64,000 bases of DNA from Pseudomonas paraversuta (lineage in GTDB: Bacteria > Pseudomonadota > Gammaproteobacteria > Pseudomonadales > Pseudomonadaceae), in NCBI RefSeq assembly GCF_904063065.1, contig NZ_CAJFCL010000011.1:62001-126000 (forward strand), in the 5' to 3' direction. This document shows, one piece after another, positions 1 to 8,073 of the stretch (position 1 is the stretch's first letter; the number at the start of each line of letters is the position of its first letter). Below the pieces are notes generated by a model that was not told where the DNA came from, searched no databases, and saw only the letters and a program-made list of their open reading frames with translations. The position numbers and the translations under genes are program-made.

Positions 1-41
1 GGCCGGGCTTTGCAATCGCCAACTGACCCGTCGGTCATCAT
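1..41 (-). CDS. possible 5' end of a divergent gene (regulator?), cut by the window
   Basis: On the minus strand two consecutive ATG codons (41-39 and 38-36) open a frame that runs off the window edge, and an AGGTG lies about 6 bases before the second. Only about 13 codons are visible, so the product cannot be identified. In P. aeruginosa the sigma-54 activator EatR (PA4021) is encoded beside exaC, so a regulator is expected here; that is inference from context only. On the plus strand a frame also ends in TGA at about position 26, so a tail of a plus-strand gene is an equally possible reading. Confidence 0.25.
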   Translation of the reverse strand, partial: MMTDGSVGDCKAR

Positions 42-63
42 CTGCACCTGTTTTGGTACAAAG

Positions 64-93
64 TGTCACGGCAACTGTATCGAGCCCGTGACA
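64..93. promoter_or_regulatory. candidate enhancer (UAS) for the sigma-54 activator
   Basis: TGTCACGG at 64-71 and its exact reverse complement CCGTGACA at 86-93 form a perfect 8-bp dyad with half-site centres 22 bp apart, two helical turns. It lies 65-94 bp upstream of the -24 element at 158, the usual place for an enhancer-binding protein site. The likely ligand protein is EatR, by context. No second copy is seen upstream of eat. Confidence 0.5.
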
Positions 94-157
94 GCGACTG
101 CCACCCCTACTGCCCCTATATCCATGTGAGCCCCAGCCTAGAGCCCTGCAGACAATA

Positions 158-173
158 TGGCCCGGCCTTTGCT
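158..173 (+). promoter_or_regulatory. sigma-54 (RpoN) promoter of exaC
   Basis: TGGCCCG-N4-TTGCT matches the -24/-12 consensus TGGCACG-N4-TTGCW with one mismatch and has the diagnostic GG-N10-GC spacing. It ends 64 bp before the exaC ATG. RpoN dependence of ethanolamine catabolism is known in P. aeruginosa, which supports the reading. Confidence 0.7.
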
Positions 174-237
174 CTTGCATATGACAACGCCACAGCGCGT
201 CCTCCCATAAGCACAATAAAGCCAGGAGACACTCCCC

Positions 238-1758
238 ATGCGTTACGCACAACCCGGTACCGAAGGCTCTGTCGTCTCGTTCAAGAGCCGCTACGGCAAC
301 TACATCGGCGGCGAATTCGTGGCGCCCGTCAAAGGCCAGTACTTCACCAATACCTCGCCTGTGAACGGCAAACCCATCGCCGAATTCCCGCGTTCAACAG
401 CAGAAGACATCGAAAAAGCCCTGGATGCCGCCCATGCCGCTGCTGACGCCTGGGGCTCGACCTCGGTTCAGGCCCGTTCGCTGGTGCTGCTTAAAATTGC
501 CGATCGTATCGAACAGAATCTCGAACTGCTGGCCGTGACCGAAACCTGGGACAACGGCAAGGCGGTACGCGAGACCCTGAACGCCGACGTCCCCCTGGCA
601 GCTGACCATTTCCGTTATTACGCCGGTTGCATCCGCGCCCAGGAAGGCAGCGCGGCAGAAATCGACGGCAACACCGTGGCCTATCACATCCACGAACCGC
701 TGGGCGTGGTCGGGCAGATCATTCCGTGGAACTTCCCGCTGCTGATGGCCGCCTGGAAACTCGCTCCGGCGCTGGCTGCCGGTAACTGCATCGTGCTCAA
801 ACCGGCCGAGCAAACCCCGCTGAGCATCACCGTGTTCATGGAACTGATCGGTGATCTGCTGCCTCCGGGCGTGCTGAACGTGGTGCAAGGCTTCGGCAAA
901 GAAGCTGGCGAGGCGCTGGCCACCAGTAAACGCATCGCCAAAATCGCCTTCACCGGCTCGACCCCGGTGGGCTCGCACATCATGAAATGTGCCGCCGAGA
1001 ACATCATCCCTTCCACCGTTGAACTTGGCGGCAAGTCGCCGAACATCTTCTTCGCCGACATCATGCAGGCCGAACCGACTTTCATTGAAAAGGCGGCCGA
1101 AGGTCTGGTGCTGGCATTTTTCAACCAGGGCGAAGTGTGCACCTGCCCTTCCCGCGCGCTGATTCAGGAATCGATCTACGACGACTTCATGAAAGTGGTG
1201 ATGAAGAAGGTTGCGTCGATCAAACGCGGCGACCCGCTGGACACCGACACCATGGTTGGCGCCCAGGCCTCGGAGCAGCAGTTCGACAAGATCCTGTCTT
1301 ACCTTGAAATCGCCAAGGCTGAAGGTGCCGAGCTGCTGACCGGCGGCCAGGTAGCCAAGCTCGAAGGCGACCTGGCAACCGGCTACTACATCCAGCCGAC
1401 GCTGCTCAAGGGCACCAACAAAATGCGTGTGTTCCAGGAAGAAATTTTTGGCCCGGTGGTCAGCATCACCACCTTCAAGGACGAAGCCGAAGCCCTGGCG
1501 ATTGCCAACGACACCGAGTTCGGCCTGGGTGCCGGCCTGTGGACCCGCGACATCAACCGCGCCTACCGCATGGGCCGCGCCATCAAGGCCGGTCGCGTCT
1601 GGACCAACTGCTACCACCTGTACCCGGCCCACGCCGCGTTTGGCGGCTACAAAAAGTCCGGGGTCGGCCGTGAAACCCACAAAATGATGCTCGACCACTA
1701 TCAGCAGACCAAAAACCTGCTGGTGAGCTACGACATCAACCCGCTGGGCTTCTTCTAA
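238..1758 (+). CDS. exaC: NAD-dependent acetaldehyde dehydrogenase (ExaC/AldB type)
   Basis: A 506-aa aldehyde dehydrogenase that oxidises the acetaldehyde released by EutBC to acetate in the cytoplasm. Visible motifs, in order: PWNFP (163-167) at the cofactor site, FTGSTPVGS (238-246) of the Rossmann region, VELGGKSPN with the general base Glu262, and NQGEVCTCPSR with the catalytic thiol most likely Cys301. The C-terminal half contains EEIFGPV. The length matches the AldB/ExaC class (about 506 aa). The ATG at 238 follows AGGAGA at a normal distance. The gene is first in the ethanolamine cluster and has its own sigma-54 promoter. ExaC is also used in ethanol oxidation in P. aeruginosa, so the substrate may come from either route. 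Confidence 0.93.
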   Translation: MRYAQPGTEGSVVSFKSRYGNYIGGEFVAPVKGQYFTNTSPVNGKPIAEFPRSTAEDIEKALDAAHAAADAWGSTSVQARSLVLLKIADRIEQNLELLAVTETWDNGKAVRETLNADVPLAADHFRYYAGCIRAQEGSAAEIDGNTVAYHIHEPLGVVGQIIPWNFPLLMAAWKLAPALAAGNCIVLKPAEQTPLSITVFMELIGDLLPPGVLNVVQGFGKEAGEALATSKRIAKIAFTGSTPVGSHIMKCAAENIIPSTVELGGKSPNIFFADIMQAEPTFIEKAAEGLVLAFFNQGEVCTCPSRALIQESIYDDFMKVVMKKVASIKRGDPLDTDTMVGAQASEQQFDKILSYLEIAKAEGAELLTGGQVAKLEGDLATGYYIQPTLLKGTNKMRVFQEEIFGPVVSITTFKDEAEALAIANDTEFGLGAGLWTRDINRAYRMGRAIKAGRVWTNCYHLYPAHAAFGGYKKSGVGRETHKMMLDHYQQTKNLLVSYDINPLGFF

Positions 1759-1771
1759 CCTCTCTGACCTC

Positions 1772-1830
1772 CGTAGGCGCGAGCTTGCCCGCGAGCCGTA
1801 AAAAGCTCGCGAGCAAGCTCGTTCCTACAG
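1772..1830. repeat. REP pair (inverted)
   Basis: A GTAGGCGCGAGCTTGC-type element is followed after a short loop by its inverse ending CTCGTTCCTACAG. The two arms pair over most of their length, giving a long stem-loop between exaC and eat. It is a typical Pseudomonas REP doublet and may act as an mRNA stabiliser or terminator after exaC. Confidence 0.8.
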
Positions 1831-1856
1831 AGCAAGCCGCTCTACATCAGGCCCCA

Positions 1857-1872
1857 TGGCCCAGCTCTTGCT
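1857..1872 (+). promoter_or_regulatory. sigma-54 (RpoN) promoter of eat-eutBC
   Basis: TGGCCCA-N4-TTGCT shows GG-N10-GC spacing and resembles the exaC promoter at 158-173 in both half-elements. It lies about 48 bp before the eat start, beyond the REP pair, so eat-eutB-eutC can be transcribed independently of exaC. Confidence 0.65.
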
Positions 1873-1920
1873 TTGCTCCCTGTCATATTTTCCAAACTAT
1901 AAAAGAACAGGTGCACTCAC

Positions 1921-3369
1921 ATGCCTAGCGAACCCATTGGCGCTCCGGCGTCAGCTTCCTCGGTCGACTTTGAAAAGGTCGGCTCCGAATATTTTCAACA
2001 ACGCGAACTGAAAAAAGGCGCTGCCGGCTGGGTCCTGCTGGTGGGCCTGGGTGTGGCCTATGTCATCTCCGGCGATTACGCCGGCTGGAACTTCGGCCTG
2101 GCCCAGGGCGGCTGGGGCGGAATGTTCATCGCCACATTGCTGATGGCCACCATGTACCTGTGCATGTGCTTTTCGCTGGCCGAACTGTCATCGATGATTC
2201 CCACCGCTGGCGGCGGCTATGGCTTTGCCCGCAGCGCATTCGGGCCGTGGGGCGGGTTCCTGACCGGCACCGCGATCCTGATTGAATACGCCATCGCCCC
2301 CGCGGCGATTGCCGTATTCATCGGCGCTTATTGCGAGTCGCTGTTCGGGATTGGCGGCTGGATGATCTATCTGGCGTTCTACATCATCTTTATCGGCATT
2401 CACATTTTCGGCGTGGGTGAAGCCCTTAAACTGATGTTTGTCATCACCGCCGTGGCCGCGATTGCCCTGGGCGTGTTCCTGGTATCGATGGTGCCGCACT
2501 TCAGCGTCGCCAACCTGCTGGATATTCCGGTTACCGAGGCCAAAGGCGCCAGCACCTTCTTGCCATTCGGCTATGTCGGCGTGTGGGCCGCAATCCCTTA
2601 TGCGATCTGGTTTTTCCTCGCCGTCGAAGGCGTGCCGCTGGCCGCCGAAGAAACCAAAAACCCTAAACGCGACCTGCCTCGCGGCCTGATCGGCGCCATG
2701 CTGGTACTCGTCACCTTTGCCCTGCTGATTCTGGTCATCGGCCCCGGCGCTGCGGGCGCGCACCACTTGATGGCCTCGGGCAACCCGCTGGTTGAAGCAC
2801 TGAGCAAGGCCTATGGCGGCTCAACCTGGATGGGCAGTTTCGTCAACCTGGTGGGTCTGGCCGGTTTGATCGCCAGTTTCTTCTCGATCATTTACGCCTA
2901 TTCGCGTCAGATCTTCGCCCTGTCCCGTGCCGGCTATTTGCCGCGTAAATTGTCCGAAACCAACAAAAGCAAAGCCCCGGTATTGGCGCTGATCATCCCC
3001 GGCATCATCGGTTTTGGCCTGTCACTCACCGGCCAGGGGGACTTGCTGATTCTGGTGGCGGTGTTTGGCGCGACCATTTCCTACGTGCTGATGATGGCTG
3101 CACACATCACCCTGCGTATTCGTCGCCCCAAAATGGAGCGTCCATACCGCACTCCGGGCGGAATCTTCACTTCAGGCATCGCTTTGGTGCTGGCTTGCGT
3201 CGCGGTCGTGGCCGGTTTCCTGGTGGACCCGCGCGTTGTGATTGGCGCTGCCGTGATCTATGGCGTATTAATTGCCTACTTCGCTTTTTACAGTCGGCAC
3301 CACTTGGTGGCCGGTACGCCTGAAGAGGAATTCGCGGCGATCCAAAAAGCCGAGCAAGCCCTGCACTAG
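1921..3369 (+). CDS. eat: ethanolamine permease (APC family)
   Basis: A 482-aa inner-membrane amino acid/polyamine/organocation transporter with about 12 hydrophobic segments, beginning near residue 35 after a short hydrophilic N-terminus. The segment EGVPLAAEETKNPKRDLPRG in the middle is the conserved cytoplasmic loop of APC permeases, and SRAGYLPRKLSETNKSKAP is the second one. It imports ethanolamine for EutBC. It is followed by eutB after 52 bp containing a perfect hairpin. Its family and position (exaC-eat-eutB-eutC, as PA4022-PA4025) make the substrate assignment firm. Confidence 0.9.
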   Translation: MPSEPIGAPASASSVDFEKVGSEYFQQRELKKGAAGWVLLVGLGVAYVISGDYAGWNFGLAQGGWGGMFIATLLMATMYLCMCFSLAELSSMIPTAGGGYGFARSAFGPWGGFLTGTAILIEYAIAPAAIAVFIGAYCESLFGIGGWMIYLAFYIIFIGIHIFGVGEALKLMFVITAVAAIALGVFLVSMVPHFSVANLLDIPVTEAKGASTFLPFGYVGVWAAIPYAIWFFLAVEGVPLAAEETKNPKRDLPRGLIGAMLVLVTFALLILVIGPGAAGAHHLMASGNPLVEALSKAYGGSTWMGSFVNLVGLAGLIASFFSIIYAYSRQIFALSRAGYLPRKLSETNKSKAPVLALIIPGIIGFGLSLTGQGDLLILVAVFGATISYVLMMAAHITLRIRRPKMERPYRTPGGIFTSGIALVLACVAVVAGFLVDPRVVIGAAVIYGVLIAYFAFYSRHHLVAGTPEEEFAAIQKAEQALH

Positions 3370-3382
3370 TCGCTGAGAAACC

Positions 3383-3405
3383 CGCCAGACGCGTGGCGTC
3401 TGGCG
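3383..3405 (+). promoter_or_regulatory. perfect hairpin between eat and eutB
   Basis: Two exact 10-bp arms, CGCCAGACGC and GCGTCTGGCG, are separated by GTG. The hairpin begins 13 bp after the eat stop codon and ends a few bases before the eutB ribosome binding site GAGGAG. There is no T-run, so it is not an ordinary terminator. A role as 3' end protector of eat mRNA or control of eutB translation is inference. Confidence 0.55.
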
Positions 3406-3421
3406 TTGAGGAGCATCCTGA

Positions 3422-4822
3422 ATGGCAACTTTTTCTCACGCGGTAGGCACTCAGACTTACCGTTTTGACAGCCTCAAAGACCTTATGGCCAAAGCCAGCC
3501 CGGCACGCTCCGGGGATTTCCTGGCTGGAGTGGCCGCGCTCAACGACGGTGAACGGGTCGCTGCGCAAATGGCCCTGGCTGACATCCCGCTCTCCTGGTT
3601 CCTGCAGGAAGCGCTGATTCCCTACGAATCCGATGAAGTTACCCGGCTGATCATCGACACCCATGACCCGCTCGCCTTCGCCGCCGTCAGCCATCTGACA
3701 GTGGGCGGTTTTCGTGACTGGCTGCTCAGCGACGCCGCCGACGAACAGAGCCTGCGTGCCCTGGCGCCGGGCCTGACCCCGGAAATGGCCGCTGCGGTGT
3801 CAAAAATCATGCGCGTGCAGGACCTGATTCTGGTGGCGCAGAAGATCCGGGTGGTCACCCGTTTTCGCGGCACCATGGGCCTGCGCGGGCGGCTCTCTAC
3901 CCGCCTGCAACCCAACCACCCCACGGACGATCCGGCGGGGATTGCCGCCAGCATTCTCGATGGCCTGCTGTACGGCAACGGCGACGCCATGATCGGTATC
4001 AACCCGGCCACCGACAGCATCGCCTCGATCTGCGACCTGCTGAACATGCTCGACGCCATCATCCAGCGTTATGAGATCCCCACCCAATCCTGTGTGCTGA
4101 CCCATGTCACCACCTCGATTGAAGCGATCAACCGTGGCGTACCACTGGATCTGGTATTCCAGTCGATTGCCGGTACAGAAGCCGCCAACGCCAGCTTCGG
4201 GATCAATCTGAATCTATTGCAGGAAGGCTACGAGGCCGGTTTAAGCCTCAACCGCGGCACCCTGGGCAACAACCTGATGTATTTCGAAACCGGCCAGGGC
4301 AGCGCGCTGTCGGCCAACGCGCATTTCGGCGTCGACCAGCAAACCTGCGAAACCCGGGCCTACGCGGTAGCGCGGCATTTCAAACCGTTTCTGGTCAACA
4401 CTGTGGTGGGTTTTATCGGCCCCGAGTACCTGTACAACGGCAAGCAAATCATCCGCGCCGGGCTTGAGGACCACTTCTGCGGCAAGCTGCTGGGCGTGCC
4501 GATGGGTTGCGACATCTGTTACACCAACCACGCCGAAGCCGACCAGGACGACATGGATAACCTGCTGACCCTGCTGGGTGTGGCCGGGATCAACTTCATC
4601 ATGGGGATTCCGGGCTCGGACGACATCATGCTCAACTATCAGACCACCTCGTTCCATGACGCGCTGTATGCGCGAAAAACCCTGGGCCTCAAACCTGCCC
4701 CCGAGTTCGAGCAATGGCTGAGCAAGATCGGGATTTTCACCCAGACCGATGGCCGCATCGAATTCGGCCATCAACTGCCGCCGGCATTTCGCCAGGCACT
4801 GGCTCATCTGGGAGGACGCTGA
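3422..4822 (+). CDS. eutB: ethanolamine ammonia-lyase, large subunit
   Basis: A 466-aa catalytic subunit of the adenosylcobalamin-dependent enzyme that splits ethanolamine to acetaldehyde and ammonia. The TIM-barrel sequence is typical: RFRGTMGLRGRLSTRLQPNHP (about 140-160), the ethanolamine-binding region around GTEAANASFGINLN, FETGQGS, and the late MGCDICYTNHAEAD segment. The length agrees with the family (about 453-466 aa). The ATG at 3422 has GAGGAG 8 bases upstream. It is followed by eutC after 2 bp. There are no eut shell-protein genes around, so this is the short cytosolic pathway of pseudomonads. Confidence 0.96.
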   Translation: MATFSHAVGTQTYRFDSLKDLMAKASPARSGDFLAGVAALNDGERVAAQMALADIPLSWFLQEALIPYESDEVTRLIIDTHDPLAFAAVSHLTVGGFRDWLLSDAADEQSLRALAPGLTPEMAAAVSKIMRVQDLILVAQKIRVVTRFRGTMGLRGRLSTRLQPNHPTDDPAGIAASILDGLLYGNGDAMIGINPATDSIASICDLLNMLDAIIQRYEIPTQSCVLTHVTTSIEAINRGVPLDLVFQSIAGTEAANASFGINLNLLQEGYEAGLSLNRGTLGNNLMYFETGQGSALSANAHFGVDQQTCETRAYAVARHFKPFLVNTVVGFIGPEYLYNGKQIIRAGLEDHFCGKLLGVPMGCDICYTNHAEADQDDMDNLLTLLGVAGINFIMGIPGSDDIMLNYQTTSFHDALYARKTLGLKPAPEFEQWLSKIGIFTQTDGRIEFGHQLPPAFRQALAHLGGR

Positions 4823-4824
4823 AC

Positions 4825-5634
4825 ATGGCCACTACCCCCACCGACAGTCTCAACCCCTGGCTGGAACTGCGCCGCCTGACCCCGGCGCGCATTGCCCTGG
4901 GCCGCACCGGCACCAGCATGCCCACCGGGGCCCAGCTGGATTTTCAGTTTGCCCACGCCCAGGCCCGGGATGCGGTGCATTTGCCGTTTGACCACGCAGG
5001 GCTGAGCAGCCAGCTTGCCGAGCGCGGACAGCAAACGCTGCTGCTGCACAGCGCCGCCATTGATCGCCACAGCTATCTGCAACGGCCGGATCTGGGGCGC
5101 AAACTTGACGACGACTCGGCGCAGCAATTGCGCGACTACGCCCTGGCTCATCCTGGCGCGATCGATGTCGCCATAGTGGTAGCCGACGGGCTATCGGCGC
5201 TGGCGGTTCATCGCCACACCCTGCCCTTTCTGGCCCGCATGCAGGAGCAAACGGCCACTGAAAACTGGAGCCAGTCACCGGTGATTCTGGTGGAGCAAGG
5301 ACGGGTCGCCGTCGCCGATGAAATCGGCGAACTGCTGGGTGCAAAAATGGTGGTGATGCTGATCGGCGAACGCCCCGGCCTCAGCTCCCCAGACAGCCTG
5401 GGTCTGTACTTCACCTACGGGCCAAAGATCGGCCTGACCGATGCCTATCGCAACTGCATCTCTAACGTGCGGCTCGAAGGGCTGAGCTACGCCATGGCCG
5501 CCCATCGGCTGGTTTACTTGATGCGTGAAGCCTGTCGTCGGCAATTGTCGGGGGTCAACCTGAAGGACGAAGCACAGGTACACACCATAGAATCAGCGGC
5601 CCCCAGCGAGAATTTCCTGCTCAAGGGTGAATAA
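4825..5634 (+). CDS. eutC: ethanolamine ammonia-lyase, small subunit
   Basis: A 269-aa partner of EutB that completes the cobalamin-binding site. The start at 4825 is chosen because it lies 2 bases after the eutB stop, has GGAGGA upstream inside the eutB end, and gives MATTPTDSLNPWLELRRLTPARIALGR-type N-terminus normal for the family; an upstream in-frame start would overlap eutB by over 100 bp. Conserved stretches include ALGRTGTSMPT (about 24-34), DGLSALAVH, and the C-terminal YFTYGPKIGLTDAYRNCISN region. A REP pair follows. Confidence 0.95.
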   Translation: MATTPTDSLNPWLELRRLTPARIALGRTGTSMPTGAQLDFQFAHAQARDAVHLPFDHAGLSSQLAERGQQTLLLHSAAIDRHSYLQRPDLGRKLDDDSAQQLRDYALAHPGAIDVAIVVADGLSALAVHRHTLPFLARMQEQTATENWSQSPVILVEQGRVAVADEIGELLGAKMVVMLIGERPGLSSPDSLGLYFTYGPKIGLTDAYRNCISNVRLEGLSYAMAAHRLVYLMREACRRQLSGVNLKDEAQVHTIESAAPSENFLLKGE

Positions 5635-5650
5635 ACACTGGGCCAGACTC

Positions 5651-5694
5651 TGTAGGAGCGAGCTGTGTGCTTGGCGAGGCACGCTCGCTCCCAG
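5651..5694. repeat. REP pair after eutC
   Basis: TGTAGGAGCGAGC opens the element and GCTCGCTCCCAGG closes it, with imperfect pairing between. It sits 16 bp after the eutC stop and is probably the 3' structure of the eat-eutBC transcript. Confidence 0.7.
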
Positions 5695-5880
5695 GGTTGA
5701 TTAGCCAGCCGCTGCGAGCCAATACACGCCTCGCTACAAACTCAACCAACAAGACTTGCACCAATCCGTATAATCCGCTTTTTTAAGAGATGTACGAAAA
5801 AACTACATCTCTTGTAGTTAAATACCCTTCCCTTTCCCGCACGGACCTGCAGAGCCGGGTCATCAGCACAGGTGCTTTAC

Positions 5881-6528
5881 ATGGATTTCAACCCGATCGA
5901 CATTATCCTGCATCTCGATGTGTACCTGGACATGCTGGTAAGAGATTACGGGGTGTGGATCTACGCCATCCTGTTTTTGGTGATCTTCTGTGAAACCGGC
6001 CTGGTGGTCATGCCGTTCCTGCCGGGTGATTCCCTGCTGTTCATTGCCGGCGCAGTGGCTGCGGGCGGTGGCATGGACCCGGTATTGCTGGGCGGCCTGC
6101 TGATGGTGGCGGCAATTCTGGGCGACAGCACCAACTACGTCATAGGACGAACCGCCGGCGAGCGATTGTTCAGTAATCCGAACTCGAAAATATTCCGCCG
6201 CGATTACCTGGAAAAGACCCACGATTTTTACGAACGTCATGGCGGTAAAACCGTGACCATGGCGCGCTTCCTGCCAATCTTCCGCACCTTTGCGCCTTTT
6301 GTTGCCGGCGTGGCACACATGTTCTACCCGCGCTTCCTGATGTTCAGTGTCTTCGGCACCATCCTCTGGGTCGGCGGCCTGGTAACCCTAGGCTACTTCT
6401 TCGGCAATGTGCCCTTCATCAAGTCCAATCTGTCGTTGCTGGTAGTGGGCATCATCCTGCTGTCTCTGGTACCGATGATCATTGGTGTGATCCGCAGCCG
6501 CATGGGCCGCAGCCCATCCAAAGCCTGA
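5881..6528 (+). CDS. DedA-family inner-membrane protein
   Basis: A 215-aa membrane protein of the DedA/SNARE-associated (DUF VTT) family, related to E. coli YqjA/YghB, which act in phospholipid flipping and proton-motive-force homeostasis. It shows the family motifs FCETGLVVMPFLPGDSLLF near residues 35-55, then GRxxGxR-like residues and RFLPIFRTFAPFVAGVAHM. About four or five hydrophobic segments are visible. The ATG at 5881 is preferred; an in-frame GTG at 5872 would add three residues. mtfA follows after 15 bp on the same strand, so the two are probably cotranscribed. The exact substrate is unknown. Confidence 0.88.
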   Translation: MDFNPIDIILHLDVYLDMLVRDYGVWIYAILFLVIFCETGLVVMPFLPGDSLLFIAGAVAAGGGMDPVLLGGLLMVAAILGDSTNYVIGRTAGERLFSNPNSKIFRRDYLEKTHDFYERHGGKTVTMARFLPIFRTFAPFVAGVAHMFYPRFLMFSVFGTILWVGGLVTLGYFFGNVPFIKSNLSLLVVGIILLSLVPMIIGVIRSRMGRSPSKA

Positions 6529-6543
6529 TAGGGGGCCGCCCGC

Positions 6544-7365
6544 ATGTGGTCTCTGAGTGAATGGCGGCGCCAGCGGATTCTGGCGCAACACCCGGTCGCG
6601 GCAAACGTATGGCATGACGTGCGCCAGCACCTGAGTATTCTCGACGGGCTGGACGACGCCCAGGACAAATGGCTGCGTGAGCACAGCGTGTTATTTCTGC
6701 AAGAAAAACACCTGACCCCCATGCCCGGGGTTGAACTCACCGATGCAGGCCGCCTGTTGCTGGCCGCCCAGGCACAGCTGCCGCTGCTCAACCTGGGCGA
6801 ACTGGACTGGTATCAGGGTTTCCACGAAATAGTGCTCTACCCCGATGATTTCATCAGCCCCCAGCGTCATCGCGACTCCAGTGGAGTCGAGCACGAATGG
6901 CAAGGCACCCACAGCGGTGAGGCCTGGCAACATGGCCCGGTGGTGCTGGCCTGGCCTGGCGTGTTGTCCAGTGGCGGCTGGGAAGGCTACAACCTGGTGA
7001 TTCACGAACTGGCGCACAAACTCGACATGCTCAATGGTGCCGCCAATGGCATGCCGCCCTTGCACAGCAGCATGCACCTGGGCGACTGGACCGAGGCCAT
7101 GCAACAAGCCTACGACCATCTCAATCACTACCTCGATCACCACGACCCGGCTCACGCGCCCATTGATCCGTATGCGGCCGAAAACCCGGCAGAGTTCTTC
7201 GCGGTCACCAGCGAATACTTCTTCAGCGCACCGGACCTGCTGACCCACGCCTACCCCAAGGTGTACCAGCAGCTCAGCCTGTTCTACCGGCAAGACCCGC
7301 TGACCCGGCTGCAAACGCTACAAAGCGGGCACCCCGAGTACCGAGGGTCCGTTAACCGGACGTGA
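6544..7365 (+). CDS. mtfA: zinc-dependent peptidase MtfA
   Basis: A 273-aa cytosolic metallopeptidase of the MtfA (YeeI) family. In E. coli MtfA binds the repressor Mlc and so affects glucose PTS expression; Mlc dependence in Pseudomonas is not shown. The zinc motif HELAHKLDML (HExxH) is in the middle of the protein, followed by ENPAEFFAVTSEYFF, whose Glu is the third ligand. N-terminal WRRQRILAQHP is typical. The start is 15 bp after the DedA gene with GGGGG upstream. Confidence 0.9.
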   Translation: MWSLSEWRRQRILAQHPVAANVWHDVRQHLSILDGLDDAQDKWLREHSVLFLQEKHLTPMPGVELTDAGRLLLAAQAQLPLLNLGELDWYQGFHEIVLYPDDFISPQRHRDSSGVEHEWQGTHSGEAWQHGPVVLAWPGVLSSGGWEGYNLVIHELAHKLDMLNGAANGMPPLHSSMHLGDWTEAMQQAYDHLNHYLDHHDPAHAPIDPYAAENPAEFFAVTSEYFFSAPDLLTHAYPKVYQQLSLFYRQDPLTRLQTLQSGHPEYRGSVNRT

Positions 7366-7478
7366 CGCACCACTAAACCGGCCAGACGTGACGGCGTTAG
7401 CGGAATACGCCTATAATCGCCGCCACTTTTTGGCCAAATCGGCCAAGTAAACTGGCCTATACACGGGGGCACCGCCCA

Positions 7479-8006
7479 ATGAGCTACAGCAAGATTCCGG
7501 CTGGCAAAGACCTGCCGAATGACATCTACGTCGCCATCGAGATTCCGGCGAACCACGCGCCGATCAAATATGAAATCGACAAAGACAGCGACTGCCTGTT
7601 CGTTGACCGCTTCATGGCAACCCCGATGTTCTACCCAGCCAACTACGGTTTCATCCCTAACACCCTGGCTGACGACGGTGATCCCCTCGACGTGCTGGTT
7701 GTTACCCCATATCCGGTAGCGCCAGGTTCGGTAATCCGTGCCCGTCCGGTTGGCATCCTGCACATGACCGACGACGGCGGTGGCGATGCCAAAGTCGTTG
7801 CAGTCCCTCACGACAAGCTGTCCCAGTTGTACGTTGACGTGAAAGAGTACACCGACCTGCCACCTTTGCTGATTCAGCAAATCCAGCACTTCTTCGAGAA
7901 CTACAAAGATCTCGAGAAAGGCAAATGGGTGAAGATCGAAGGTTGGGGCGATGCAGAAGCAGCCCGTACCGAGATCATGAAGTCGGTAGCGGCCTACAAA
8001 GGCTAA
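7479..8006 (+). CDS. ppa: inorganic pyrophosphatase
   Basis: A 175-aa family I soluble pyrophosphatase that hydrolyses PPi to phosphate and drives biosynthetic reactions. The signature DDGDPLDVLV (metal-binding Asp residues) is at about residues 65-74, and YGFIPNTLADDGDP precedes it. The length equals the E. coli enzyme. The gene stands alone with a strong intrinsic terminator 40 bp downstream. A TATAAT at about 7412 may be its -10, but no good -35 is seen. Confidence 0.97.
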   Translation: MSYSKIPAGKDLPNDIYVAIEIPANHAPIKYEIDKDSDCLFVDRFMATPMFYPANYGFIPNTLADDGDPLDVLVVTPYPVAPGSVIRARPVGILHMTDDGGGDAKVVAVPHDKLSQLYVDVKEYTDLPPLLIQQIQHFFENYKDLEKGKWVKIEGWGDAEAARTEIMKSVAAYKG

Positions 8007-8046
8007 GTGAACCCCGGCCTGCGTTGCTGCAGGCTTGGCTCACACC

Positions 8047-8073
8047 AAAACCTCGGTTCGCCGAGGTTTTTTT
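8047..8073 (+). terminator. rho-independent terminator of ppa
   Basis: AACCTCGG-TTCG-CCGAGGTT is a perfect stem with a UUCG tetraloop, followed by a run of T on the plus strand. Confidence 0.9.

Noticed and set aside
63..446. A 127-codon plus-strand frame overlapping the exaC start
   Set aside because: It has no ribosome binding site, spans the candidate sigma-54 promoter, and overlaps exaC out of frame.
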